From Mucilaginibacter sp. PAMB04168 (lineage in GTDB: Bacteria; Bacteroidota; Bacteroidia; Sphingobacteriales; Sphingobacteriaceae): DNA of 64,000 nucleotides. Under the pieces are notes generated by a model. That model saw only the letters and a list, made by a program, of their open reading frames with translations, did no database searches and was not told where the DNA came from. Location: assembly GCF_039634365.2 (NCBI RefSeq), contig NZ_CP155079.2, positions 1,364,001-1,428,000 on the forward strand. Direction: 5' to 3'. Numbering within the stretch: the stretch's first letter is position 1; each line of letters opens with the position of its first letter. Made by a program: the position numbers and the translations under genes. Shown here piece by piece: positions 1 through 9,206 of the stretch.

Positions 1-511
1 CGCGGCCATCCATCATATCTGATGGTGCTATAATATCGGCACCGGCGCGGGCATGAGCCAAAGCCATTTTGCCCAGTACTTCTAAAGTAGCATCATTTAA
101 AATCTCACCATTGTCTACAATCCCGTCATGTCCGTCGCTGCTGTATGGATCCATGGCAACGTCGGTAATTACGCAAGCTTCCGGGAATTCCTTTTTTACC
201 TCTCTGATGGCGCGGAGGTACAAACTTTCCTCACGGTAACTCTCAGTTGCGAACGTGTCTTTTAAAGCTTCATCAATGTTAGGAAACAAATCAAAAGTCT
301 TTAAGCCCAACTTCATGCAACTTTCTACCTCGCGTAAAAGGTTATCAACCGAGTATCTGAAAATACCAGGCATTGAAGAAACTTCTGTTTTTTGATTTTC
401 GCCATCGATAATAAACAACGGGAATATCAAATTTGCCGCACTCACATATGTTTCCTGCACCATCTGCCGGATTACTTCACTCTTTCTATTTCTTCTGGGT
501 CGTTGTAGCAT
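1..511 (-). CDS. hemB: Porphobilinogen synthase (delta-aminolevulinic acid dehydratase), N-terminal part
   Basis: Condenses two 5-aminolevulinate molecules to porphobilinogen in cytosolic tetrapyrrole synthesis. About 170 N-terminal residues are present; the gene runs off the left edge (the family is about 325 residues). The start is ATG at 511, giving MLQRPRRNRKSEVIRQMV, typical of Bacteroidota HemB. The metal-site region reads DVAMDPYSSDGHDG: aspartates stand where zinc-type enzymes carry the cysteine triad, so this looks like the Mg/K-dependent type. It lies 103 nt after hemC-hemD on the same strand, so it is probably the last gene of a hem transcript. Identity is certain; the metal type is inferred from that one motif. 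Confidence 0.95.
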   Translation of the reverse strand, partial: MLQRPRRNRKSEVIRQMVQETYVSAANLIFPLFIIDGENQKTEVSSMPGIFRYSVDNLLREVESCMKLGLKTFDLFPNIDEALKDTFATESYREESLYLRAIREVKKEFPEACVITDVAMDPYSSDGHDGIVDNGEILNDATLEVLGKMALAHARAGADIIAPSDMMDGR

Positions 512-614
512 AAGCCGTTCTAAAATCCCCCGGGTAAGGAAGACTTTTGTTTAAAATGTAAAAATGGTCCCCTTATAAATTAAGCCTCCCTACCGGGGAG
601 GTGGAAAGGGGCTG

Positions 615-2213
615 TTATAGTCCAAACACAGCCTCGGCCAGTCCTACTTCATCGGGCGAGAAAGGCAGTGTGTAGGGTATATTGAGATCTTCAAGCTTTT
701 TGCCGGTCGATTTCCCAATGGCAATTACCCGCTGATTGTTATCCAGTAAATTATCTTTAAAATAGGCGTCAGCGTTAGACGGACTAGTGAACACCAGTAT
801 ATCGGCTGAAGTACCGCAGGCTACCTCTTCGGGCATGGTGGCATACACAGGCAGATCAATTATCTTAGTTTCGGTCGATAATGCTTTGTGAATACTGCGC
901 ATAGGGCTCTCTGCTCCGGGGAATAAGATGGTTAAGCCATTGGCTATTTTAGCAAATTCCTGAGCCACCTCCGCCGTGTCTACGCTTTCGCCTACGTAGT
1001 CGGCAAAGTGGCCGTTACGACGCAGCATATCTTCAGAGCCGCTACCCATTACACCAAACTTAACCGGTTTTGCAAACTGTGGCTTTAATTGAAAAAAGTA
1101 TTCGACCGCATTTTTGCTGGTAAAAAATACCCAATCTATATTTTGGAGTATGTGCGGGTTTAAGATGGTCATGATAGGTACCGTGCGTATAAGGGAGCGT
1201 GCCTCAACCTCCATACCATGCTTTTGCAAAACACGCCTAAAATAGCTGGATGGCGGTAATTCGCGTGAGATGAATACCTGCCCAGCCAATTTGCGGTTCT
1301 TATCAAATTTTGCTAAAATCTTGTCAACCAAGCCGTCGGTAGTAGGCGAGGTGATAAACATACGGTCAGGCAAATCGTCTTCGGTATCGGCCTTAGAAGT
1401 AAATACCTGGTAAACGCCCTCGTGCTTACGGCAATAGCAGCCTAACGGCATGTGGCAGCCGCCGCCAAAACTTTTAAGCACACTGCGTTCTATAGCTAAT
1501 GCCTCGGCCACCTCAGGGTGGTGTAGTTGCTGTAATGTATTGTATAAGTCGGTATCTTTTTCGCGTATTTGTATGGCCAGCGCACCTTGTGCGGGTGCAG
1601 GCACAAACTCAGTAGGGGTTAGTTCCTCTACATGGAAATCGCTCAAGTCAATGCCTAAACGCTTTACGCCGGCTTTGGCCAGCATAATGGCATGGTAGTT
1701 TTCGCTACGCAGTTTACCTATACGGGTAGGTACATTACCACGCAGGTCATCCATCTCCAAATCGGGGCGAAGAGCACGTAATTGTGCCTTCCGGCGATTA
1801 GATGAGGTGCCTACCAAACCACCAAATTTTACCGATAATTTTTGATGAACATCCACACAATCCTTCAAGATCAACAACAGTTCAGAAGGGTCTTCCCGTT
1901 CTGAAACTGCTGCGATAATGAGTCCCGGCGGATGCTCTGTGGGCAGGTCCTTGTGCGAATGTACTGCAACATCGATGGTGCCTGCCATTAATTCTTCTTC
2001 CAGTTCCTTGGTAAAAAAGCCTTTGCCTTCCAGTTTATCAAGACTAAGGTTCAGGATGCGGTCGCCCTGTGTTTTAATGATTTTTAACTGTGCTGTTACA
2101 CCAATTGCCGCCAAGCTGTCTTTAACAAAGTTGGCCTGCCATAAGGCTAATTCACTACCACGGGTTCCGATAATAACTGTCCTGTCCAAGATTGATTTTT
2201 GATTTACATGCAA
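615..2213 (-). CDS. hemC-hemD: Fused hydroxymethylbilane synthase / uroporphyrinogen-III synthase
   Basis: Residues about 10-305 are porphobilinogen deaminase: GTRGSELALWQ near the N-terminus, catalytic Asp in HSHKDLPTE (about 89), and the dipyrromethane-cofactor Cys in FGGGCHMPLG (about 253). Residues about 310-532 match uroporphyrinogen-III synthase (VFFTSKNAVEYFF, then VFTSPSNADAYF). One polypeptide therefore makes and cyclises the linear tetrapyrrole. There is no ATG start: the frame opens with TTG at 2213, and a second TTG at 2189 would give MDRTVIIGTRG, closer to usual HemC. A TAAATTTG sequence (2211-2218, minus) resembles a Bacteroidota -7 box and overlaps the first TTG, favouring 2189. 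Neighbours hemA and hemB support the role. Confidence 0.93.
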   Translation of the reverse strand: MHVNQKSILDRTVIIGTRGSELALWQANFVKDSLAAIGVTAQLKIIKTQGDRILNLSLDKLEGKGFFTKELEEELMAGTIDVAVHSHKDLPTEHPPGLIIAAVSEREDPSELLLILKDCVDVHQKLSVKFGGLVGTSSNRRKAQLRALRPDLEMDDLRGNVPTRIGKLRSENYHAIMLAKAGVKRLGIDLSDFHVEELTPTEFVPAPAQGALAIQIREKDTDLYNTLQQLHHPEVAEALAIERSVLKSFGGGCHMPLGCYCRKHEGVYQVFTSKADTEDDLPDRMFITSPTTDGLVDKILAKFDKNRKLAGQVFISRELPPSSYFRRVLQKHGMEVEARSLIRTVPIMTILNPHILQNIDWVFFTSKNAVEYFFQLKPQFAKPVKFGVMGSGSEDMLRRNGHFADYVGESVDTAEVAQEFAKIANGLTILFPGAESPMRSIHKALSTETKIIDLPVYATMPEEVACGTSADILVFTSPSNADAYFKDNLLDNNQRVIAIGKSTGKKLEDLNIPYTLPFSPDEVGLAEAVFGL

Positions 2214-2340
2214 ATTTAACTTTTAGACGGTTTTATAAGGAATTTTTATCACAATGTGAGGATAAATTGACGATAAGTAGAGCTGGTAGCCGAGAAACGA
2301 GGGCCAAAATTTAGGTGCAAACTTATCACCAACGCCAACG

Positions 2341-2400
2341 TGTCATCTAAACGATAGTAATGGATCCTCCTTGAAGGATACTTCAGGATCGAAATGACAG
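2341..2400. repeat. Dispersed imperfect inverted repeat, copy 1
   Basis: Begins TGTCATCTAAACGATAGTAA and ends with the near-complement ATCGAAATGACAG, with GGATCCT/AGGATAC nearer the loop, so the ends can fold into one long imperfect hairpin. Related copies with the TGTCATCTCGAA-type end lie at 26634 and 50388. It sits in the gap between the MFS gene and hemC-hemD. It does not encode protein. Confidence 0.6.
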
Positions 2401-2454
2401 GTTGATTGTTATCCTTTTATTATTCAAACCTCTCCCCCTGGAAGGGAGCTTATC

Positions 2455-3666
2455 TTACCAAGCTGTTTTTCTTATTTTAAGCCATAACATTACTGCTACA
2501 GAAATAAGGATGAGCATCAGATAACTAAATCCTAGGTTATACTCATCTTTTGCCGGGAAAGCAGCCACAATACCGTAGCTCAAAAAAGAGACAATAACGT
2601 AGTTGATGCCGCCGGTTAAACCGCTGGCTATGCCGGCATTTTTTGGGAAGCGGCTTAAGCAGTAGGTAAAGAAGTTGTTGAAAGTAAACCCCGCAGCTAC
2701 GTGAATAATAAAGGCAAAAAATAGCATTGAGTATAAATTTTCTACAAGCTTTATACTTAACAGCATAGCTAAGGCAAAAATGAGCTGTAACCCAATGTTT
2801 AATGCAAGCCGGTTAAAAAATGGCCGGTTAATGGTTGCCTTACCAATAAAGCCACCTACCATCCAGGCAAAACCCAGCACCAGCGAGCTATAGCCAGCCA
2901 CAACCGGAGACAGCTGAAGTTTATGCTCAATGATGAACGGCCCTGTCATATTATAGATCATAACCATGGTATAAGCCAGGCCCAGCATCACAATACCAAG
3001 GGTAAAGCTTACCGTTTTAAACATAGTTGCGTAAATGCCGGCTATCTTCTTAATGGCAAACTCTGCGTAATGTTGCAGCGTTTCGCCGCTATAAATTACC
3101 TCTAATACCAAAGCAACCGCGGCAAACAGCGCCAGAAAGTAAAAATTGGATTTCCAACCGAAAGCAACCTGGAAATAACCACCAATAAACGGTGCTATAA
3201 TTGGTCCGGTTGACCAGATGATAGAGAACAGGCTGAGGTAATGTTTCAGCTTATCGCCGCTAAATACATCAATAAAGTAAGCTCGCTTGGCCACTACAAT
3301 ACCGCCTACGGTAATGCCATGCAGTATGCGCATAAGGTAAATAATATAAATGCTTTGGGTATTGGCAATAACCAAGCTGGCTACAGTAAAAAGCATCAGG
3401 GAAATTAATCCTATCTTATAGCGGCCAAAACTATCCAGCAAGCTGCCTACAAACAATTGAGTGAGGCCGTAGCTTATTAAAAATAAAGTAAGGGTGAATT
3501 GAACCTGTATGCTGCCCACATGCAGCGATGTTGCCATTGATGGCAGTGAAGGGATATAAATATCAGTAGCAAAGCCCGATAAAGGCAATAATGCAAACGC
3601 AAGTATAGTGGCCACCCCCTCGTTTTGTTGCTTTAGGGGTTTAGGTGTGAAAATTGAAGAAAACAT
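2455..3666 (-). CDS. MFS drug-resistance transporter, Bcr/CflA type
   Basis: A 403-residue inner-membrane protein with about 12 hydrophobic segments. DIYIPSLPSMA in the first helix region is characteristic of the Bcr/CflA subfamily of proton-driven exporters. The MFS motif A loop between helices 2 and 3 is present as GSLLDSFGRYKIG. The substrate cannot be read from sequence; family members export bicyclomycin, chloramphenicol and other small molecules. It lies between hemA (upstream) and hemC-hemD (downstream), all on the minus strand with gaps of 222 and 241 nt, so co-transcription is possible but not shown. A tetrapyrrole-related substrate would be speculation. Confidence 0.85.
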   Translation of the reverse strand: MFSSIFTPKPLKQQNEGVATILAFALLPLSGFATDIYIPSLPSMATSLHVGSIQVQFTLTLFLISYGLTQLFVGSLLDSFGRYKIGLISLMLFTVASLVIANTQSIYIIYLMRILHGITVGGIVVAKRAYFIDVFSGDKLKHYLSLFSIIWSTGPIIAPFIGGYFQVAFGWKSNFYFLALFAAVALVLEVIYSGETLQHYAEFAIKKIAGIYATMFKTVSFTLGIVMLGLAYTMVMIYNMTGPFIIEHKLQLSPVVAGYSSLVLGFAWMVGGFIGKATINRPFFNRLALNIGLQLIFALAMLLSIKLVENLYSMLFFAFIIHVAAGFTFNNFFTYCLSRFPKNAGIASGLTGGINYVIVSFLSYGIVAAFPAKDEYNLGFSYLMLILISVAVMLWLKIRKTAW

Positions 3667-3888
3667 GGTTAACGTATTTAGTATAATAAAAAAACCATCA
3701 CCAATACGCAGTTGAAGCGCTGGTATAAGTGAAATTAATAACTGCCGCTGAGGGGAGTTATGCAGGAAACTAAAGGAGTTACGTTAACGATGCTAAATGA
3801 ACACAGTGCCATGTAGCAATAACATGCAGGGCTTTTTGCAAAAATTGCTCATTGTTTTATATTTTATAACAGGTAGATGTTGTTTTTA

Positions 3889-5115
3889 TCAGTTGGTTTC
3901 AATCATGATCTCTTTGGCCATAACCATGGGCACACTGATGTATTTCTTTTCCATGTAACTGATAACCTTCTCCAACACCTGGCGTGACTGTTCGTCCATG
4001 GCTTGTACCTCGTCGGCAAAAACGGTATAAAGCGCCTTTTCCTTGATTTGCTTAATGGTCTCGGGCACCTGGCGCATGGCTACCTCAATACGGCGCTGTT
4101 TAAGCAGGGGCAAAAACTCGTCTATATTTTGGTTAATGATTTTTTCGGCATGTACCAGTTCCTGGTAACGTTCTTGCAGGTTTTTCTTGGCAATTTCGTT
4201 CAGTGAGTTCACTTCAATATAATTTACAGAAAACAACTCCAGTACTTCGGCGGCAGTATCATTAGGCACTGCTAAATCAACAACGGTTTTCCGGCTGGTT
4301 TCACCGTTTAGTAACGATTCGTAAATCTCGGTAGTGATGATAGGCTGAGTAGCCGATGTGCAGGTAATGATGACGTCAAAACCTTTTTTAAAACTTTTAA
4401 GCGCTTCCAGGTCGTAAGCCTCGCCGTTCAGGTCAGCCGCCAGTTTTTCGGCATTGGCCAGCGTACGGTTAAACACCGAGAAGTTGCTGTATTTATGCTT
4501 TTGCAGGTATTTGGATATGTTGCGGTTAGTTTCGCCTGCGCCAATAATAAGTACCCGGGCGTTTGAGCATTGCTTTAACTCCTTAAGCTTGCGGTAAGCT
4601 AATGACACAACCGAAATGGGATTTCGTGATATATTAGTATGGGTGTAAACCTCCTTAGCCGTTTTTACCACACAGTTCATTACCATGCGTAAAAAGTCGC
4701 CGGTTAAGCCGGCTTGGCGGCAGTTTTCATAAGCTTTGCGCAACTGGGCCAAAATTTCTTTTTCGCCAACAACTAAACTTTCGAGCGAGCATGACGTACG
4801 CAGGAGGTGGTTAAGCGCCTCGTGGTTTTCGTATATGGATGCCGCATCGATAAAAGTATTCATATAGTACGGGCATAAACCCACACTAAGCGCCTGTAAG
4901 AACTGCTGTGCAAAATCCCTGTCAACAGGCTGTGAAGTGGCCATCACAAATTCGACACGGTTACAGGTTGAGAGGTAAAACAGTTCAGGGATGTTAAACT
5001 GATCCTTCACCTGCTGAAGTTTCTCCGTCAGATTTTCCTGGCATAGCACTAACTTCCCGAGTTCCTTCAGTTCAATTTGCTTATGCGTAAAAGCTATAAC
5101 TTTTAAATACTTCAA
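3889..5115 (-). CDS. hemA: Glutamyl-tRNA reductase
   Basis: Reduces glutamyl-tRNA(Glu) with NADPH to glutamate-1-semialdehyde, the first committed step of C5-pathway tetrapyrrole synthesis. The catalytic Cys (residue 51) lies in YLSTCNRVEF. A Rossmann motif VLIIGAGETN is near residue 190, and the C-terminal dimerisation helix follows. The 408-residue length is normal. The start is TTG at 5115 (MKYLKVIAFTHKQ); no ATG is available nearby. A TACTTTTG box (5148-5155, minus) about 32 nt upstream of the start fits a Bacteroidota -7 element, although no TTTG lies at the usual spacing. It heads the hem gene group and is divergent from the DoxX-like gene. Confidence 0.97.
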   Translation of the reverse strand: MKYLKVIAFTHKQIELKELGKLVLCQENLTEKLQQVKDQFNIPELFYLSTCNRVEFVMATSQPVDRDFAQQFLQALSVGLCPYYMNTFIDAASIYENHEALNHLLRTSCSLESLVVGEKEILAQLRKAYENCRQAGLTGDFLRMVMNCVVKTAKEVYTHTNISRNPISVVSLAYRKLKELKQCSNARVLIIGAGETNRNISKYLQKHKYSNFSVFNRTLANAEKLAADLNGEAYDLEALKSFKKGFDVIITCTSATQPIITTEIYESLLNGETSRKTVVDLAVPNDTAAEVLELFSVNYIEVNSLNEIAKKNLQERYQELVHAEKIINQNIDEFLPLLKQRRIEVAMRQVPETIKQIKEKALYTVFADEVQAMDEQSRQVLEKVISYMEKKYISVPMVMAKEIMIETN

Positions 5116-5379
5116 AGCCTTGTTATTGGTACAAAAAATTCAACTCACAAAAGTAGTATCTTATACCTTGTTGCTATGTCAACCCTTTGTCAAACACATT
5201 AATTTAGAACGAGTATAAATAAATACGCTAAAACAATTGAAATGGTTGCCTGGATGCAAATAAAGCGGTTAAACCATATTTAAGCAAAGGTGCGCAGTTG
5301 CCTTTTTACCTTTTAAATACTTGCATATTATTAAAACAACCTGTTACTTAAATTATTATACGCTTACTGCCCGAATAAA

Positions 5380-5766
5380 ATGCTCAAAAAAATTAGTCTG
5401 GTTATCCTGGTTATTGGCTATATAGCGGCCGGTATTAATCACTTCGTACATCCAGATGGTTATCTAAAAATTATTCCTGATTATTTGCCTTACCCCAATC
5501 AGTTAAACTACATTTCAGGCGGTTTTGAAATATTTTTTGGCCTGCTGCTTGTTTTGCCAACTACCCGTAATTATGGTGTTTCAGGACTTATAATGATGCT
5601 GGCCTTGTTTATGCCCGTACATATAACCATGCTGCACCAGGCACCTGTGTGGGTAGGTAGTTTATTTATAACGCCGTTGTTGGCCTGGCTACGGCTGTTT
5701 TTGCAACCGGTGCTCATGTTGTGGCTTTTTTGGCATATGCAAACAAAACGTAAACCTGTTGCTTAA
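5380..5766 (+). CDS. DoxX-like small membrane protein
   Basis: 128 residues with four predicted hydrophobic helices and short loops, matching the DoxX/DoxD-like fold (opening GYIAAGINHFVHPDGYLKIIPDYLPYP, here shortened to key residues N-H-F and P-D-Y-L-P). Family members are poorly characterised; some are linked to redox or quinone-associated membrane functions. It is 17 nt upstream of an alpha/beta hydrolase gene, so the two probably share a transcript. No catalytic residues can be named. Confidence 0.7.
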   Translation: MLKKISLVILVIGYIAAGINHFVHPDGYLKIIPDYLPYPNQLNYISGGFEIFFGLLLVLPTTRNYGVSGLIMMLALFMPVHITMLHQAPVWVGSLFITPLLAWLRLFLQPVLMLWLFWHMQTKRKPVA

Positions 5767-5783
5767 ATGAGTATTTAGCATTT

Positions 5784-6617
5784 ATGATTATTACACAAAG
5801 CCATACCCTGCCCGGCGCAAAAGGGCGCAACATGCTAATGGACCTCACTTTTGAAGAGACCAACCCGCACGCGCCGCTCCTTATATTTGTACACGGTTTT
5901 AAAGGTTTTAAGGATTGGGGAACTCATCACTTGGTAGCCCGCTACTTTGCGCAAAACGGTTACCGGTTTTTAAAATTCAACTTTTCGCACAACGGTACAA
6001 CACCTGAGGATGCGAATGACCTTACCGATATGATTGCTTTTAGCGAGAATACTTTTTCGATAGAATTGGAAGACCTGCAGTATGTAATTGATTTTGCTTG
6101 CAGTGGTTCGGTTATACCGGCGGTGCAATCTGTTTGTTTGATAGGGCATAGTATGGGCGGCGGTATTAGCATTGTTAAAGCGGCAGAGGATAAGCGGGTG
6201 AGCCGTTTAATCACTATGGCGTCTGTTGCGTCGTTCCGTAATTTATGGCCCAAGGAGATTGAAAAGCAATGGAAGCTGGCCGGTGTGCTTAACTTTACCA
6301 ATAAACGTACCGGACAGGACATGCCCGTAAAATCAACTTTGTTAGACGACCTAGAACGCAACCCAGGCCGGCTGAATGTGCTGGCCCGCGCGGCTGATGT
6401 ACAACAGCCCTGGTTACTGTTGCATGGCACGGCTGACACAGTAGTACTTCCAAGCCATGCACACGACCTAAAGGCCATGCAGCCCAATGCCCGCTTGGCG
6501 CTCATTCCAAACGCCGACCATGTTTTTGGCGCTACACACCCATATGTGCAACAAGATTTGCCTTTAGCACTACAAGAGTTGTGTAGAAAAGCTGTCGATT
6601 TTTTAAAGGATGTGTAA
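5784..6617 (+). CDS. Alpha/beta-fold hydrolase
   Basis: A 277-residue cytosolic hydrolase without a signal peptide. The oxyanion region FVHGFKGFKDW (about 35-45), nucleophile elbow GHSMGGG with Ser123, an acid in LLHGTADTVV and a His in NADHVFG form the expected Ser-Asp-His triad. The substrate is unknown; this subgroup includes dienelactone-hydrolase- and prolyl-oligopeptidase-like esterases. It follows the DoxX-like gene after 17 nt and converges on ilvA with only 25 nt between stops, without an obvious separate terminator. Confidence 0.82.
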   Translation: MIITQSHTLPGAKGRNMLMDLTFEETNPHAPLLIFVHGFKGFKDWGTHHLVARYFAQNGYRFLKFNFSHNGTTPEDANDLTDMIAFSENTFSIELEDLQYVIDFACSGSVIPAVQSVCLIGHSMGGGISIVKAAEDKRVSRLITMASVASFRNLWPKEIEKQWKLAGVLNFTNKRTGQDMPVKSTLLDDLERNPGRLNVLARAADVQQPWLLLHGTADTVVLPSHAHDLKAMQPNARLALIPNADHVFGATHPYVQQDLPLALQELCRKAVDFLKDV

Positions 6618-6642
6618 TTAGGACTGCTGCTTTTTTAGTAAT

Positions 6643-7893
6643 CTATACTAAATACTCAAACAGCGTTTGATCGCGGTTTATTTCCATGACATCAAAGCGG
6701 TGGGCTTCCATACGTTGAAGTAAAGCGGGATAGTCATCGGCCGATTTTAGTTCGATACCTACCAGTGCAGGTCCCCGTTCTCTCTCAGTTTTTTTGATGA
6801 ACTCGAAACGGGTAATGTCATCATGAGGACCCAATACATTATTTACAAACAGCTTTAATGCACCCGGACGTTGCGGAAAGCGTACAATAAAGTAGTGCTT
6901 TAATCCTTCATAAAGCAACGATTGTTCCTTGATCTCGCCCATGCGGTCGATATCGTTGTTGCCGCCGCTGATAATGCAAACTACTTTTTTGCCCTTAATC
7001 TGCTCTTTTACCAGATCAAGTACTGCTACCGATAGCGCTCCTGCCGGCTCCACAACAATCGCATCTTCATTATATAGTTTCAGGATGGTAGTACAAACCT
7101 TACCTTCGGGTACCGAAAGCATTTCGTCCAGTACCTCGCTGCACAGCTGGTAGGTAAGATGGCCCACACGCTTAACTGCGGCACCATCCACAAAACGGTT
7201 AATTTGCAATAGGGTATAAGGCTGACCACGGCGTATAGCTTCAACCATGGAGGGGGCACCTTCAGGCTCAACGCCGATAAGCTTGATATTGGGATTAATT
7301 TGTTTAAAGAAGCTGCCTGCGCCGGCAGCTAAGCCACCACCGCCTACCGGCATAATTACCAGTTCGGTGTCTGGCAGGTCTTCCAAAACTTCCATGCCAA
7401 CGGTACCCTGGCCTTCAATAATACGGTAATCATCAAAAGGAGGGATGAAGGTCATTTCATGGGCTTCAGTATAGGCCAATGCCTCCTGCAAACAGTCGTC
7501 AAAGGTATCGCCGGTTAGCACAATCTCTACGTTACCGTTGCCAAACATCTGGGTTTGCTTTACCTTTTGCTTGGGGGTAATTTCGGGCATAAAAATTACA
7601 CCTTGAATACCCAGCCTGCGGCAAGAAAAAGCAACGCCCTGTGCATGGTTACCCGCGCTGGCGCATACCACGCCTTTAGCCAGCTGCTCTGGGCTAAGCT
7701 GGCTAATCATGTTATAAGCGCCACGCAATTTATACGAGCGTACCACCTGCATGTCCTCACGCTTTAGGTACACTTCGCATTCATATTTGTCTGACAGGCC
7801 CTGGTTAAACTCCAGAGGGGTGCGCTTTACAACGTTTTTAAGGCGTTCCTTTGCTGCTGCAAACTGAAGCTGCCTTGTGGTATCGGTTTCCAT
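6643..7893 (-). CDS. ilvA: Threonine ammonia-lyase (biosynthetic threonine deaminase)
   Basis: PLP enzyme converting threonine to 2-oxobutanoate, the entry to isoleucine synthesis. Lys55 in SYKLRGAYN should bind PLP, and GGGGLAAG (about residue 190) forms the phosphate-binding loop. A single ACT-like regulatory domain occupies about residues 330-416 (HYFIVRFPQRPGALKLF), as in the 400-420-residue class with one C-terminal domain, rather than the longer two-domain E. coli type. Isoleucine feedback is expected from the family. Only 3 nt separate it from the leuA stop codon, so it is very likely translated as the last gene of the ilv-leu operon. Confidence 0.96.
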   Translation of the reverse strand: METDTTRQLQFAAAKERLKNVVKRTPLEFNQGLSDKYECEVYLKREDMQVVRSYKLRGAYNMISQLSPEQLAKGVVCASAGNHAQGVAFSCRRLGIQGVIFMPEITPKQKVKQTQMFGNGNVEIVLTGDTFDDCLQEALAYTEAHEMTFIPPFDDYRIIEGQGTVGMEVLEDLPDTELVIMPVGGGGLAAGAGSFFKQINPNIKLIGVEPEGAPSMVEAIRRGQPYTLLQINRFVDGAAVKRVGHLTYQLCSEVLDEMLSVPEGKVCTTILKLYNEDAIVVEPAGALSVAVLDLVKEQIKGKKVVCIISGGNNDIDRMGEIKEQSLLYEGLKHYFIVRFPQRPGALKLFVNNVLGPHDDITRFEFIKKTERERGPALVGIELKSADDYPALLQRMEAHRFDVMEINRDQTLFEYLV

Positions 7894-7896
7894 GTG

Positions 7897-9063
7897 TTAT
7901 TGTTTAACCAAACGATGCGCTACCAAAGTAAGCAGGTCATTATCATCAATGTTCAATTTACTATCGGCCAGTGCTAAAAATTGCTGATAAGCAGTAGCCA
8001 GTTCATCCTTGCTCAGACTATGACCCAAACGCTCGAGGTGGAATTTTAATGCATGCCGACCACTGCGTGCTGTTAATACGATGCTGGCGCTCGGGAAGCC
8101 TACATCTTCGGGACGAATGATCTCGTAATTTTCGCGGTTTTTCAGGAAACCATCCTGGTGGATGCCTGAGCTGTGTGCAAAGGCATTGCTGCCAACTATC
8201 GCTTTGTTGGGTTGAACCGGCATGCGCATTTGTGTGCTGATCATGCGGCTTAGCTCGTAAAAGCTTTGGGTATTAATGTTTGTATGTAAACCCAGCGTTT
8301 GGTGCGTTTTCAGGATCATGACGACTTCCTCAATAGACGTGTTACCTGCACGTTCGCCAATACCGTTAATAGTGCCTTCAATTTGGCGGGCGCCATTTTG
8401 CAAGCCTGCTACCGAATTAGCTGTAGCCAAACCCAAATCGTTGTGGCAGTGTACGGATATGATGGCCTGATCGATGTTCTTAACATTCTCCTTCAGGAAA
8501 CGGATCTTGCTGCCATATTGGTCGGGCAGGCAATAACCGTTAGTGTCGGGGATGTTAACCACGGTAGCGCCGGCTGCTATAACCGCTTCTACCATCTTAG
8601 CTAAAAATTCTATATCAGCACGGCCGGCATCCTCGGCATAAAATTCAATATCCTCAACCGATTTTTTGGCGTACTTAACGGCTTCAACAGCGCGCTCCAA
8701 TATTTCTTCGCGGGTGCTGTTAAATTTATGCTTGATGTGCATGTCAGACGAGCCGATGCCGGTATGTATACGCGGACGCTTTGCGTATCGCAAAGCCTCA
8801 ACAGCGGCATCAATGTCTCCTTTGTGTGCACGGGTAAGGGCGCAAACGGTTGGTGATTGAACAGCTTTGGCAATTTCTACCACGCTTTGAAAATCGCCGG
8901 GGCTCGATGCCGGGAAACCGGCCTCGATAATGTCAACGCCCAGCGCTTCCAGCTCGCGCGCAATCTCTATCTTTTCAGGCGTGGTTAACTGGCAGCCCGG
9001 TACCTGCTCACCATCGCGTAAGGTGGTGTCAAATACGTAAACTCGGTTTGGATCGTGTAACAT
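7897..9063 (-). CDS. leuA: 2-isopropylmalate synthase, short form without allosteric domain
   Basis: Condenses acetyl-CoA with 2-oxoisovalerate, the first step of the leucine branch. It has the HMGL-like TIM barrel: [13 protein letters not shown] at the N-terminus, [13 protein letters not shown] (metal-binding His pair) and GIGERAGN, then the subdomain [12 protein letters not shown]. At 388 residues it stops after subdomain II; the roughly 120-residue C-terminal LeuA dimer domain that binds leucine in 500-550-residue enzymes is absent. Homocitrate synthases share the fold, but the position in a complete leuCDB operon supports LeuA. ilvA follows after 3 nt. Confidence 0.93.
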   Translation of the reverse strand: MLHDPNRVYVFDTTLRDGEQVPGCQLTTPEKIEIARELEALGVDIIEAGFPASSPGDFQSVVEIAKAVQSPTVCALTRAHKGDIDAAVEALRYAKRPRIHTGIGSSDMHIKHKFNSTREEILERAVEAVKYAKKSVEDIEFYAEDAGRADIEFLAKMVEAVIAAGATVVNIPDTNGYCLPDQYGSKIRFLKENVKNIDQAIISVHCHNDLGLATANSVAGLQNGARQIEGTINGIGERAGNTSIEEVVMILKTHQTLGLHTNINTQSFYELSRMISTQMRMPVQPNKAIVGSNAFAHSSGIHQDGFLKNRENYEIIRPEDVGFPSASIVLTARSGRHALKFHLERLGHSLSKDELATAYQQFLALADSKLNIDDNDLLTLVAHRLVKQ

Positions 9064-9206
9064 TGTTTTAAATTTGAGATGTAAGATTTTAGATTTGAGA
9101 CAAGCTTTTGCGGGGTCTCTATCCTTAATCTTTTATCATGTTTAGTTATTTTTTTATCAGAAGATGAGCTTAAATGTGAGTTACTCTCATATCTCACACT
9201 AAATGC
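9064..9206 (-). repeat. Heptad-phased inverted element between methyltransferase gene and leuA
   Basis: Read in the transcript direction, the region just after the methyltransferase stop holds 7-nt-spaced words such as GTGTGAG/ATATGAG. The region just before the leuA ATG holds five heptads of the form NATCTNA (for example AATCTAA/AATCTTA), complementary in character to the first arm. The element fills the gap nearly from stop to start. Pairing is imperfect here and the pattern is clearer at 13238-13331 and 19644-19738. Confidence 0.5.

Noticed and set aside
585..601. CCTCCC/GGGAGG hairpin between hemC-hemD and hemB
   Set aside because: Six base pairs without a T-run; too weak to call a terminator, although a similar C/G-rich phrase occurs near 2427.
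5960..6505. Open frame of 181 codons opposite the alpha/beta hydrolase gene
   Set aside because: It lies entirely opposite a gene with an intact catalytic triad, and its translation has no coherent domain.
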